A DNA stretch of 64,000 nucleotides from NCBI RefSeq assembly GCF_004795035.1, contig NZ_SSBK01000029.1:1-64000 (forward strand). The letters run 5' to 3'. The position numbers were made by a program, and so were the translations under genes. How positions within the stretch are numbered: position 1 is the stretch's first letter; each line of letters opens with the position of its first letter. This stretch comes from Streptomyces sp. A0958. GTDB lineage: Bacteria > Actinomycetota > Actinomycetes > Streptomycetales > Streptomycetaceae. This document shows positions 51,690 through 61,332 of the stretch, in pieces. The notes below the pieces were generated by a model. That model did not search any database and was not told where the DNA came from. It saw only the letters and a list, made by a program, of their open reading frames with translations.

Positions 51690-52170
51690 CCGTAAAACCG
51701 CCGTCGAATAGCGCGTCTTCCCTGCATATCAAATGGCAAACACATGAAGTGTGCCCGTTATGCACCGTTTCGCCTACATCAAATGGCGCATAACGTCAGG
51801 CAGTTGGTCGAAGTGAATTACGTCGCGTTCGGCGACGAATTTGCCTGTGAATAAACTGTGTGGATACAGAAACGATCACCGTTGCATATCGCTCCGAAGT
51901 GCGGATTCACAGGAACGGGCCGATACGGCGGCAGCGGTGCTGGGGCCGGACGGCGGCGCGTGTGCGCGAAGGGGGCGCGCGGGTTCGAGCCGTCCGGCGC
52001 GCGGGGGGCGCAGGGGGCGTAGGGGGCGCAGAATGGCGCGATATCGACAGGTCGATTCGTCACCCGGCAGCGACCCGGGGGGAGTTGGTGGCACGATGGA
52101 CGGAACGGAGGGGTGCTCGGCAGCACATCTCCGGGCCGGCAAGGCGGACCGACCGAGGGTGTGATCAGTC
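51690..52170. other. Gene-free stretch with an AT-rich, repeat-bearing first half
   Basis: 480 bp without a convincing gene. The first 200 bp are clearly poorer in GC than the rest of the window and carry the direct repeat ATCAAATGGC (51728-51737 and 51778-51787) and the inverted pair CGTTATGC (51756-51763) / GCATAACG (51788-51795). The second half is GC-rich and featureless. Probably the control region of the acyltransferase gene. Confidence 0.5.
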
Positions 52171-52365
52171 GTGGCCATTTCACTGTCTGTGGTGCTTCTT
52201 TTGGCCATCATCCTGGTGGTCATGATCCGAGGCGGCTCCATCAAGGCCGGACCCGCGGTCGTCGCGGTGCTCTTCGGCTTCTTCCTCGCGTCGACCGGCA
52301 TGGCGCCGTCGATCAACAGGTTCATGAACTCGATAGCCGAGACGATCAACCAGATCAGCTTCTGA
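52171..52365 (+). CDS. Small membrane protein
   Basis: Protein of 64 residues with two predicted membrane spans (VVLLLAIILVVMI and AVVAVLFGFFLAS) joined by a short polar turn (RGGSIKAGP), ending in a polar helix (INRFMNSIAETINQISF). Function unknown. Codon use is typical. GTG 52171 is preceded by GAGGG at a rather long spacing of 11 bases. Followed by a strong hairpin. Confidence 0.72.
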   Translation: MAISLSVVLLLAIILVVMIRGGSIKAGPAVVAVLFGFFLASTGMAPSINRFMNSIAETINQISF

Positions 52366-52407
52366 GCCGGTCCCGGCCCGGTGCCGAACCGGCGCCGGGC
52401 CCGGGAA

Positions 52408-52448
52408 ACGACGAGGGGCCCGGTCCACTGGACCGGGCCCCTCGTCGT
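52408..52448. terminator. Strong bidirectional terminator between the small membrane protein and tRNA-Gly
   Basis: Nineteen-base perfect stem (52408-52426 with 52430-52448) and a three-base loop. It serves the plus-strand small gene and the minus-strand tRNA. Confidence 0.85.
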
Positions 52449-52451
52449 GCG

Positions 52452-52525
52452 TGGAGCGGGCGACGGGAATCGAACCCGCGTAGCTAGTTTGGAAGACTAG
52501 GGCTCTACCATTGAGCTACGCCCGC
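52452..52525 (-). tRNA. tRNA-Gly (anticodon TCC), CCA encoded
   Basis: Cloverleaf on the minus strand: acceptor GCGGGCG/CGCCCGC, D arm GCTC...GAGC, anticodon arm CTAGT-CTTCCAA-ACTAG giving anticodon TCC, T arm with GGTTCGATTCC. The 3' CCA is encoded at 52454-52452. Reads Gly GGA codons. Confidence 0.95.
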
Positions 52526-52692
52526 GTGCGGTGCGCCGCAGGTCACGGGGACCGCGGCACGAGAAGCATCGTAGCGGGTCGCGGGCGCTGTCCGCACACC
52601 CCTTGCCGGGGCGGGCGGTGCCGCGGCCCGGCGGGCCCGCGCAAAGCGGCCGGCCCGGTGCCCGTCTGCATGTACCCTACGTGTCGCACCGA

Positions 52693-52769
52693 CGGGGTGT
52701 GGCGCAGCTTGGTAGCGCGTCCGCTTTGGGAGCGGAAGGTCGTCGGTTCGAATCCGGCCACCCCGACCA
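52693..52769 (+). tRNA. tRNA-Pro (anticodon TGG), CCA encoded
   Basis: Cloverleaf on the plus strand: acceptor CGGGGTG/CACCCCG, D arm GCGC...GCGC, anticodon arm TCCGC-TTTGGGA-GCGGA giving anticodon TGG, T loop TTCGAAT. CCA is encoded at 52767-52769. It lies 151 bases ahead of the trigger-factor gene. Confidence 0.95.
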
Positions 52770-52920
52770 CCGGCAAGATCGCATTGTGGGAGTCATCCTC
52801 CTTGCCGTTACTATGCAAAATGCGTGCCCGTGTGTCTGATGTACCGGGCTCGGTCCGCGAAGCCGCCTCCCGTGCGGCGGAGCAGAACCCCAAGAAGTCA
52901 GCCACCAAGGAGACCGAACC

Positions 52921-54306
52921 GTGAAGAGCGCCGTGGAGACCCTGAACCCGACCCGGGTTCGGCTCAGCATCGAGGTGCCCTTCGAGGAGCTCAAGGACAG
53001 CCTCGACGCGGCGTACAAGAAGATCAACCAGCAGGTCACGGTGAAGGGGTTCCGCAAGGGCAAGATCCCCAGCCGGGTCATCGACCAGCGGTTCGGCCGT
53101 GGTGCTGTGCTGGAGGAGGCCGTCAACGACGCGCTCCCGAAGTTCTACACCGAGGCCGTCAACGAGGGTGAGCTCAACGTCCTCGGCCAGCCCGAGGTCG
53201 ACATCACGGAGCTGAAGGACGGCGAGCTGCTGGCCTTCACCGCCGAGGTCGACGTGCGCCCCGAGATCGAGATCCCGGACTACTCCGGCATCGAGGTCAC
53301 CGTCGACGCCCTCGAGGTCAGCGACGAGGACGTCGAGAAGGCCGTCGAGCAGCTCCGCGAGCGCTTCGCCTCGACCAACCCGGTCGAGCGCGCCGCCGCC
53401 GCCGGTGACGTCGTCACGATCGACCTGCAGGCCAAGGTCGAGGGCGAGGTCCTGGAGGACGGCGTGGCCGAGGGTGTCTCGTACACCATCGGCTCCGGTG
53501 AGCTCCTCGAAGGCATCGACGACGCCGTGACCGGCCTGGAGGCCGGTGGCGAGGCCACCTTCACCTCCGAGCTGAAGGGCGGCTCCGCCGAGGGCAAGGA
53601 GGCCGAGGTCACCGTCAAGGTCACCGCCGTCGCCGCCCGCGAGCTCCCCGAGCTGGACGACGAGTTCGCCCAGATGGCCAGCGAGTTCGACACGCTGGAG
53701 GAGCTGACGGCGGACAGCCGCAAGCGCCTGGAGAACACCAAGCAGTACGACCAGGCCACCCAGGCCCAGGAGCGCGTCCTGGAGGAGCTGCTCAAGCTCG
53801 CCGAGGTCCCGATCCCGGAGAAGCTGCTCGCGGACGAGGTCCAGACCCGCAAGCACAACCTGGAGCACCACCAGCTCGGTCAGATGGGTCTCACCCTGGA
53901 GAAGTACCTGGAGATCCAGGGCAAGACCCTCGAGGAGTTCGAGGCCGAGACGTCCGAGCAGGCCGTCAAGGGCATCAAGACCCAGTTCATCCTTGACGAG
54001 CTCGTCAACAAGGAGAAGCTGAACGTCAACCAGGAGGAGCTCACCGAGCACCTCATGCGGCGTGCCGCCTCCTCCGGCATGAGCCCGGACCAGTTCGCCC
54101 AGGCCGTGGTCGAGGGCGGCCAGGTGCCGATGCTCGTCGGCGAGGTCGCCCGCGGCAAGGCTCTGGCCGTCGTGGTGGAGGCCGCCAAGGTGGTCGACAC
54201 CAACGGCGAGGTCGTCGAGCTGGAGGACGACGAGGACGCGGCGGAGGAGACCACGGAGGCCACCGAGGCCGCCGCCGGCGACGCCGAGGAGAAGACCGAG
54301 GCCTGA
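52921..54306 (+). CDS. tig: Trigger factor
   Basis: Ribosome-bound chaperone and peptidyl-prolyl isomerase, 461 residues. The N-terminal ribosome-binding signature GFRKGKIPSRV is followed by an FKBP-type domain (about 150-240) and the helical C-terminal arms. The tail is strongly acidic (Glu/Asp/Ala/Thr-rich, last 40 residues), common in actinobacteria. GTG 52921 has AAGGAG nine bases upstream. TACTAT near 52809-52814 may be the -10 of its own promoter after tRNA-Pro. Confidence 0.97.
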   Translation: MKSAVETLNPTRVRLSIEVPFEELKDSLDAAYKKINQQVTVKGFRKGKIPSRVIDQRFGRGAVLEEAVNDALPKFYTEAVNEGELNVLGQPEVDITELKDGELLAFTAEVDVRPEIEIPDYSGIEVTVDALEVSDEDVEKAVEQLRERFASTNPVERAAAAGDVVTIDLQAKVEGEVLEDGVAEGVSYTIGSGELLEGIDDAVTGLEAGGEATFTSELKGGSAEGKEAEVTVKVTAVAARELPELDDEFAQMASEFDTLEELTADSRKRLENTKQYDQATQAQERVLEELLKLAEVPIPEKLLADEVQTRKHNLEHHQLGQMGLTLEKYLEIQGKTLEEFEAETSEQAVKGIKTQFILDELVNKEKLNVNQEELTEHLMRRAASSGMSPDQFAQAVVEGGQVPMLVGEVARGKALAVVVEAAKVVDTNGEVVELEDDEDAAEETTEATEAAAGDAEEKTEA

Positions 54307-54324
54307 GCCTCGCACTGACCCCGC

Positions 54325-54363
54325 ACGACGGGCTCCGGACGCCACGCGTCCGGAGCCCGTCGT
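54325..54363 (+). terminator. Terminator after tig
   Basis: Eighteen-base perfect stem (54325-54342 with 54346-54363) and a three-base loop, starting 19 bases past the stop. Confidence 0.88.
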
Positions 54364-54408
54364 CGTACCGCGGACGATTCGCCACAACCCTTGTGCCAAC
54401 TGCGGAGC

Positions 54409-54425
54409 TTGCGCTCCCAGCGAAC
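54409..54425 (-). promoter_or_regulatory. ClgR operator upstream of clpP1
   Basis: On the minus strand the sequence reads GTTCGCTGGGAGCGCAA, matching the actinobacterial ClgR motif GTTCGC-N5-GCG-N-AA. ClgR activates clpP1P2 in Streptomyces (established). It lies about 135 bp upstream of the clpP1 start. Confidence 0.78.
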
Positions 54426-54558
54426 AGTTGCGGAAGCGGGATGGCGTTGTCCCACCTGCGCGTTAGGGTCCATGAAGAGGAAGGGTCGGGGAGTCCCGGC
54501 CCACCCGGTACGAAGACGCTGAGACGGCCGGAGCCGTCAGAGACGAGCAGGTGGATAC

Positions 54559-55176
54559 GTGACGAATCTGATGCCCTACGCCGCCGGAGAGCCGTCCCTC
54601 GGTGGAGGCCTCGGTGACCAGGTCTACAGCCGACTGCTCGGCGAGCGCATCATCTTCCTCGGTCAGCAGGTCGACGATGACATCGCCAACAAGATCACCG
54701 CGCAGCTGCTCCTCCTTGCCGCAGAGCCGGACAAGGACATCTACCTGTACATCAACAGCCCCGGCGGCTCGGTGACGGCCGGCATGGCGGTCTACGACAC
54801 CATGCAGTACATCCCGAACGACGTGGTCACCATCGGTATGGGCATGGCCGCCTCGATGGGTCAGTTCCTGCTCACCGGCGGCACCGCCGGCAAGCGCTTC
54901 GCGCTCCCGAACACCGACATCCTCATGCACCAGGGCTCGGCCGGCATCGGCGGTACGGCGTCGGACATCAAGATCCAGGCCCAGTACCTGCTGCGCACCA
55001 AGCAGCGGATGGCGGAGATCACCGCCCGCCACTCCGGCCAGACCGTGGAGACGATCATCCGCGACGGCGACCGCGACCGCTGGTACACCGCGGAGGAGGC
55101 CAAGGATTACGGCCTCATCGACGAGATCATCACGATCGCATCGGGCGTTCCGGGCGGCGGCGGCACCGGCGCCTGA
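54559..55176 (+). CDS. clpP1: ATP-dependent Clp protease proteolytic subunit ClpP1
   Basis: Serine protease subunit of 205 residues that forms the ClpP barrel and, with ClpX or ClpC, degrades tagged or regulatory proteins. Catalytic Ser99 (GMAASMG), His124 (ILMHQ) and Asp173 (GDRDRW) are present. GTG 54559 is used; an ATG four codons later is possible. It precedes clpP2 by 80 bases in one operon. Expected to be activated by ClgR through the site at 54409-54425. Confidence 0.96.
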   Translation: MTNLMPYAAGEPSLGGGLGDQVYSRLLGERIIFLGQQVDDDIANKITAQLLLLAAEPDKDIYLYINSPGGSVTAGMAVYDTMQYIPNDVVTIGMGMAASMGQFLLTGGTAGKRFALPNTDILMHQGSAGIGGTASDIKIQAQYLLRTKQRMAEITARHSGQTVETIIRDGDRDRWYTAEEAKDYGLIDEIITIASGVPGGGGTGA

Positions 55177-55256
55177 TCCGGCCCCCCCCGGACAGCGCCT
55201 CACCGCACCGCGCATCTCTCGTACGCCGAGACACCCAGCCACAGAACGCCACCAGG

Positions 55257-55940
55257 ATGGTGAACACCCACATGAACAACTTCTCCGGCGCCTCCGCGAG
55301 CGGCCTCTACACCGGCCCGCAGGTGGACAACCGCTACATCGTCCCGCGCTTCGTGGAGCGCACCTCGCAGGGCGTGCGCGAGTACGACCCGTACGCGAAG
55401 CTCTTCGAGGAGCGCGTGATCTTCCTCGGCGTGCAGATCGACGACGCGTCCGCCAACGACGTCATGGCGCAGCTGCTGTGCCTGGAGTCGATGGACCCGG
55501 ACCGGGACATCTCCATCTACATCAACAGCCCCGGCGGCTCGTTCACCGCGCTCACCGCGATCTACGACACGATGCAGTTCGTGAAGCCGGACATCCAGAC
55601 GGTCTGCATGGGCCAGGCGGCCTCCGCCGCCGCCGTCCTGCTCGCCGCCGGTACGCCCGGCAAGCGCCTGGCGCTGCCGAACGCGCGTATCCTCATCCAC
55701 CAGCCGTCCTCGCAGACCGGCCGTGAGCAGCTCTCCGACCTGGAGATCGCGGCCAACGAGATCCTGCGGATGCGGACCCAGCTGGAGGAGCTGCTGGCCA
55801 AGCACTCCACCACGCCGATCGAGAAGATCCGCGACGACATCGAGCGCGACAAGATCCTGACCGCCGAGGACTCCCTCGCCTACGGTCTGGTCGACCAGAT
55901 CGTGGCGACCCGCAAGAGCGCGGCCGGAGCGGCCGCCTGA
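55257..55940 (+). CDS. clpP2: ATP-dependent Clp protease proteolytic subunit ClpP2
   Basis: Second ClpP subunit, 227 residues, with a longer N-terminus than ClpP1. Catalytic Ser123 (GQAASAAAV), His148 (ILIHQ) and Asp in IERDKIL are intact. Actinobacterial ClpP1 and ClpP2 form a mixed complex. The start is uncertain: ATG 55257 has CCAGG directly before it, and ATG 55272 five codons later is an alternative. Confidence 0.95.
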   Translation: MVNTHMNNFSGASASGLYTGPQVDNRYIVPRFVERTSQGVREYDPYAKLFEERVIFLGVQIDDASANDVMAQLLCLESMDPDRDISIYINSPGGSFTALTAIYDTMQFVKPDIQTVCMGQAASAAAVLLAAGTPGKRLALPNARILIHQPSSQTGREQLSDLEIAANEILRMRTQLEELLAKHSTTPIEKIRDDIERDKILTAEDSLAYGLVDQIVATRKSAAGAAA

Positions 55941-55953
55941 CGTGGGCCTCTGA

Positions 55954-56005
55954 CCCTTGGCACGGCACGGACACCCGGTCCAGGCCGTGTGTACCGTGCC
56001 AAGGG
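55954..56005. terminator. Compound hairpin between clpP2 and clpX
   Basis: A perfect 12-base inverted repeat (CCCTTGGCACGG at 55954-55965, complement at 55994-56005) encloses a second stem CACGG/CCGTG (55966-55970 with 55985-55989). It begins 14 bases past clpP2. It probably separates the clpP1P2 transcript from clpX. Confidence 0.6.
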
Positions 56006-56097
56006 GGGCCCGCATGGGGGGCCAGGCAAGGTACCGTCGGATAGAGGCACCAGGAGCCGCTGAACCAGGCGTCTCCCAGGCGAAGGGGAAGCACCTC

Positions 56098-57396
<1,299 letters not shown>

Positions 57397-57414
57397 CGCG
57401 GTGCGGTAGTCGTA

Positions 57415-57464
57415 GGTACGCGAAGGGGCGCCCGGCCGGTTGGCCGGGCGCCCCTTCGCGTACC
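57415..57464. terminator. Very strong bidirectional terminator between clpX and the convergent membrane protein
   Basis: Twenty-three perfectly paired bases (57415-57437 with 57442-57464) around a four-base GGTT loop, 18 bases past clpX and 10 bases from the stop of the opposing gene. Confidence 0.92.
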
Positions 57465-57474
57465 CCGAGGAGCG

Positions 57475-58452
57475 TCAGGCCTTGACGCGAACCTCGTTAC
57501 GCAGCTTGGCGGTAAGGGCCGCCGCCTCTTCGCCCGCCGTGGCCTTGCCCGCCATGACGTCCGCCATGTTCAGCGGCATGGTCCAGCCGAGGGTGCTGCG
57601 ATCGCCCCAGATGCACATCTGCATGTGCACCTCCTTGGGGCCGGCCTGCGCGGCGTCTTCGTCGGCCTTCGCCGATGCCTCCTGGCACTTGAGGACGGCG
57701 TTGTCCAGCCCGGAGGGCGTGTACTCCTTCGGGCTGCCGATCATCTGCGGCCCGTCCTTCTCCTCCTTGAACTTCCCGACCATGTACTTGAACATCGCGT
57801 CGACGGTCTTCTCCGGATTGTCGATCGCGCCGTAGACGCCCTGGAAGTTCAGCATCTTGCTGCCCAGCGGGTTGCTCTCGTTCTTGACCTCGTACGAGGC
57901 GCCGGCGGATTTGGCGCTCTTGACGCCCCACACCTCGGCGTCCTTCAGGTCTTCCTTCGTCATGCCGTCACCGGAGTTGTCGGAGTTCTTCTTGTACTCC
58001 GTGAGGACGGTCTCCGGCGTCACCAGCTTGTGCGGCCCGTCGTCCGCGATGGAGCTGCCGCCCCCGCCCGACGTCAGGAAGTACACCCCGCCGCCGATCA
58101 CCGCCAGCGCCACGATGACGGCGCCCACGATCAGGCCCGTCTTCTTCTTCGGGGGCTCCGCCGGCGGGAAGCCCGGCTGCTGGCCGTAGACCGGCTGGCC
58201 GCCGTACGGGGGAGCGGGGGGCTGCTGCCCGTACGGGCCGGGCTGCTGGGCCTGCGGGTAGCCGTAACCGGGCTGGGGCTGCTGCTGGGGCGGCACGCCC
58301 TGGGGGGCCTGCTGCGGGTAGCCGTAGCCGGGCTGCCCCTGCGGCGGGCCCTGCGGCGGCTGCCCGCCGTAAGGGCCCGGCTGCTGGCCGTACGGTCCGG
58401 GCTGGCCCTGCGGCGGCTGGCCACCGTACGGGCCCGGCTGGTTGTAGCTCAT
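57475..58452 (-). CDS. Membrane protein with Pro/Gly/Gln/Tyr-rich cytoplasmic tail
   Basis: Protein of 325 residues. The first 100 residues are a low-complexity tail of repeated PGPYGQQ / PGYGYPQ units, followed by PPKKKTG and one membrane span (LIVGAVIVALAVIGGGVYFL, about 105-125), then a mainly polar extracytoplasmic domain of about 190 residues. This layout is common in Streptomyces; the outer domain is not one I can name. ATG 58452 has AGGGGA eight bases upstream. Confidence 0.87.
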   Translation of the reverse strand: MSYNQPGPYGGQPPQGQPGPYGQQPGPYGGQPPQGPPQGQPGYGYPQQAPQGVPPQQQPQPGYGYPQAQQPGPYGQQPPAPPYGGQPVYGQQPGFPPAEPPKKKTGLIVGAVIVALAVIGGGVYFLTSGGGGSSIADDGPHKLVTPETVLTEYKKNSDNSGDGMTKEDLKDAEVWGVKSAKSAGASYEVKNESNPLGSKMLNFQGVYGAIDNPEKTVDAMFKYMVGKFKEEKDGPQMIGSPKEYTPSGLDNAVLKCQEASAKADEDAAQAGPKEVHMQMCIWGDRSTLGWTMPLNMADVMAGKATAGEEAAALTAKLRNEVRVKA

Positions 58453-58579
58453 CTGCGGTGTCCCCTGTTCGTGATGCTTACGCGTTCCGAACATCCTGAC
58501 GGAAGCCCCGCGGGCGCGGGCCACCGGGAGGCACACCGTTACGGAACAAACCGGTTTCGGGGCACGACCGTGACGGCCC

Positions 58580-58585
58580 TAAACT
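58580..58585 (+). promoter_or_regulatory. Candidate -10 box of leaderless valS
   Basis: TAAACT ends six bases before GTG 58592, so transcription should start at the start codon. The -35 region is not clear. Confidence 0.55.
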
Positions 58586-58591
58586 GTGCGC

Positions 58592-61213
58592 GTGACCGAG
58601 AACCCAGCGCAGCAGCCAGCCAGCAACCCCGAACTGCCGACCCAGTACACGCCGGCCGAGGTAGAGGGGAAGCTGTACGAGCGCTGGGTAGAACGCGGGT
58701 ACTTCGAGGCGGACGAGCACAGCGACAAGCCGCCGTACTCCATCGTCATCCCGCCGCCCAACGTCACCGGTTCCCTGCACCTGGGCCACGCCTTCGAGCA
58801 CACGCTGATCGACGCCCTCGTCCGCCGCAAGCGCATGCAGGGCTTCGAGGCGCTGTACCAGCCGGGCATGGACCACGCCGGCATCGCCACGCAGAACGTC
58901 GTCGAGCGAGAGCTCGGCAAGGAGGGCAAGTCCCGCCACGACCTGGGCCGCGAGGCCTTCGTCGAGCGCGTCTGGCAGTGGAAGAACGAGTCGGGCGGCC
59001 AGATCTCCGGGCAGATGCGCCGCCTCGGCGAGGGCGTCGACTGGTCCCGCGAGCGCTTCACGATGGACGAGGGCCTGTCCAAGGCCGTCCAGACCATCTT
59101 CAAGCGGATGTACGACGATGAGCTGATCTACCGCCGCGAGCGCATCGTCAACTGGTGCCCGCGCTGCCTCACCGCGATCTCGGACATCGAGGTCGAGTAC
59201 CAGGAGGACGACGGCGAGCTCGTCTCCATGACGTACGGCGAGGGCGACGAGACCATCGTCGTCGCCACCACCCGCGCCGAGACGATGCTCGGTGACACCG
59301 CCGTCGCCGTCCACCCCGACGACGAGCGCTACCGGCACCTGGTCGGCAAGCAGATCAAGCTGCCGCTGACCGACCGTACGATCCCGGTCGTCGCCGACCA
59401 CCACGTCGACCCCTCGTTCGGCACCGGCGCCGTCAAGGTCACCCCCGCCCACGACCCGAACGACTTCGAGATCGGGCAGCGCCACGACCTGCCCTTCCTC
59501 ACCGTCCTCGACGAGCGCGCGGTCATCACCGTCCCCGGCCCCTTCGAGGGGCTCGACCGGATGGAGGCCCGCTCCGCCATCGTCGCGGCGCTGCGCGCCG
59601 AGGGCCGGATCGTCGCCGAGAAGCGGCCGTACGTCCACTCGGTGGGCCACTGCTCGCGCTGCAAGACCACCGTCGAGCCGCGGCTGTCCATGCAGTGGTG
59701 GGTCAAGGTCGCCCCGCTCGCCGCGGCGGCCGGTGACGCCGTCCGCGACGGCAAGGTCAAGATCCACCCGCAGGAGATGGAGAAGCGGTACTTCGACTGG
59801 GTCGACAACCTCCACGACTGGTGCATCTCGCGCCAGCTGTGGTGGGGGCACCGCATCCCCGTCTGGCACGGCCCCGACGGCGAGATGGTCTGCGTCGGAC
59901 CCGACGACGAGGCGCCCACCGGCGAGGGCTGGACGCAGGACAGCGACGTCCTGGACACCTGGTTCTCCTCCGGCCTGTGGCCCTTCTCCACGCTCGGCTG
60001 GCCCGAACAGACCGACAGCCTCGCGAAGTTCTACCCGAACTCCGTCCTGGTCACCGGCTACGACATCCTCTTCTTCTGGGTCGCCCGGATGATGATGTTC
60101 GGCCTGTACGTCAACGAGGGCGTCCCGCCGTTCGGGACGATCGTCCTGCACGGCATGGTCCGCGACGAGCACGGCAAGAAGATGTCGAAGTCCTTCGGCA
60201 ACGTCGTCAACCCGCTGGACTGGATGGACAAGTACGGCTCCGACGCGCTGCGCTTCACCCTCGCGCGCGGCGCCAACCCGGGCACCGACGTCCCGATCGG
60301 CGAGGACTGGGTCCAGGGTTCCGCGAAGTTCTCCAACAAGATCTGGAACGCCACCCGCTTCGCCCTGATGAACGGCGCGACGATCGAGGGCGAGCTGCCG
60401 TCGGCCGACGAGATGTCGGTGACCGACCGCTGGATTCTCTCCCGGCTCAACAAGACGGTCGCCGAAGTCGACGCGTACTACGACGACTTCCAGTTCTCCA
60501 AGCTCAGCGAGGCGCTGCGGCACTTCGCCTGGGACGAGGTCTTCGACTGGTACGTCGAGCTGTCCAAGACCACGTTCTTCGGCGGCGGCCGTCCGGCCGA
60601 GGTCTCCGGCCGGGTCCTGGGCGAAGTCCTCGACGTGATGCTGCGCCTGCTGCACCCCGTCGTCCCGTTCGTCACCGAGACCCTGTGGACCGCGCTCACC
60701 GGCCGCGAGTCCGTCGTCATCGCGGACTGGCCGAAGGACTCGGGCTTCCGCGACGACGCGGCCGAGCAGGAGATCGAACTCGTCCAGCAGGTCGTCACCG
60801 AGGTCCGCCGCTTCCGCTCCGACCAGGGCCTCCAGCCCGGCCAGAAGGTGCCGGCCGAGCTCGCCCTGACCGGCACCCCGCTCGCCCCGCACGAGACGGC
60901 CATGCGGCAGCTGCTGCGGCTCCAGCCGGCCGGCGACGGCTTCCAGGCCACCGCCTCGCTGCCCGTCGCCGGCGCGACCGTCGCCCTCGACCTCTCCGGC
61001 ACGATCGACGTCGGCGCCGAGCGCAAGCGGCTGACGAAGGACCTGGCCGCCGCCGAGAAGGAGAAGGCCCAGGCCAACGGCAAGCTGAACAACGAGGCGT
61101 TCCTGGCCAAGGCCCCGGACAACGTGGTCGACAAGATCCGCGGCCGGCTCGCGAAGGCCGAGGCCGACATCGAGCGGATCACCGGCCAGCTGGCGAACCT
61201 GCCGCAGGCCTGA
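58592..61213 (+). CDS. valS: Valyl-tRNA synthetase
   Basis: Class I aminoacyl-tRNA synthetase of 873 residues charging tRNA-Val. HIGH-type motif in NVTGSLHLGHAFEHT, editing domain with TTRAETMLGDTAVAVHP, KMSKS in GKKMSKSFGN, anticodon-binding domain, and a C-terminal coiled-coil arm (ERKRLTKDLAAAEKEKAQ). GTG 58592 is chosen over GTG 58586 because TAAACT at 58580-58585 is placed as a -10 box six bases before it, giving a leaderless mRNA; no ribosome site is seen. Divergent from the membrane protein. Confidence 0.97.
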   Translation: MTENPAQQPASNPELPTQYTPAEVEGKLYERWVERGYFEADEHSDKPPYSIVIPPPNVTGSLHLGHAFEHTLIDALVRRKRMQGFEALYQPGMDHAGIATQNVVERELGKEGKSRHDLGREAFVERVWQWKNESGGQISGQMRRLGEGVDWSRERFTMDEGLSKAVQTIFKRMYDDELIYRRERIVNWCPRCLTAISDIEVEYQEDDGELVSMTYGEGDETIVVATTRAETMLGDTAVAVHPDDERYRHLVGKQIKLPLTDRTIPVVADHHVDPSFGTGAVKVTPAHDPNDFEIGQRHDLPFLTVLDERAVITVPGPFEGLDRMEARSAIVAALRAEGRIVAEKRPYVHSVGHCSRCKTTVEPRLSMQWWVKVAPLAAAAGDAVRDGKVKIHPQEMEKRYFDWVDNLHDWCISRQLWWGHRIPVWHGPDGEMVCVGPDDEAPTGEGWTQDSDVLDTWFSSGLWPFSTLGWPEQTDSLAKFYPNSVLVTGYDILFFWVARMMMFGLYVNEGVPPFGTIVLHGMVRDEHGKKMSKSFGNVVNPLDWMDKYGSDALRFTLARGANPGTDVPIGEDWVQGSAKFSNKIWNATRFALMNGATIEGELPSADEMSVTDRWILSRLNKTVAEVDAYYDDFQFSKLSEALRHFAWDEVFDWYVELSKTTFFGGGRPAEVSGRVLGEVLDVMLRLLHPVVPFVTETLWTALTGRESVVIADWPKDSGFRDDAAEQEIELVQQVVTEVRRFRSDQGLQPGQKVPAELALTGTPLAPHETAMRQLLRLQPAGDGFQATASLPVAGATVALDLSGTIDVGAERKRLTKDLAAAEKEKAQANGKLNNEAFLAKAPDNVVDKIRGRLAKAEADIERITGQLANLPQA

Positions 61214-61218
61214 CGTCC

Positions 61219-61263
61219 GCGAAGCCCCCGTGACCCCTCGCCGGAGGGGCGCGGGGGCTTCGC
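61219..61263 (+). terminator. Terminator after valS
   Basis: Outer stem GCGAAGCCCCCG (61219-61230) with its complement at 61252-61263, and an inner stem CCCCTC/GAGGGG (61234-61239 with 61244-61249). Begins six bases past the stop. Confidence 0.85.
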
Positions 61264-61320
61264 CGTGACCCCGCCGTGTCCGGCCCCCGGGCGGCTGCGC
61301 GCGATGCCGGTGGCCATCCG

Positions 61321-61326
61321 TAGACT
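61321..61326 (+). promoter_or_regulatory. Candidate -10 box of leaderless folC
   Basis: TAGACT ends six bases before GTG 61333, and no ribosome site is present, which fits a leaderless mRNA. Confidence 0.55.
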
Positions 61327-61332
61327 GGCCCC

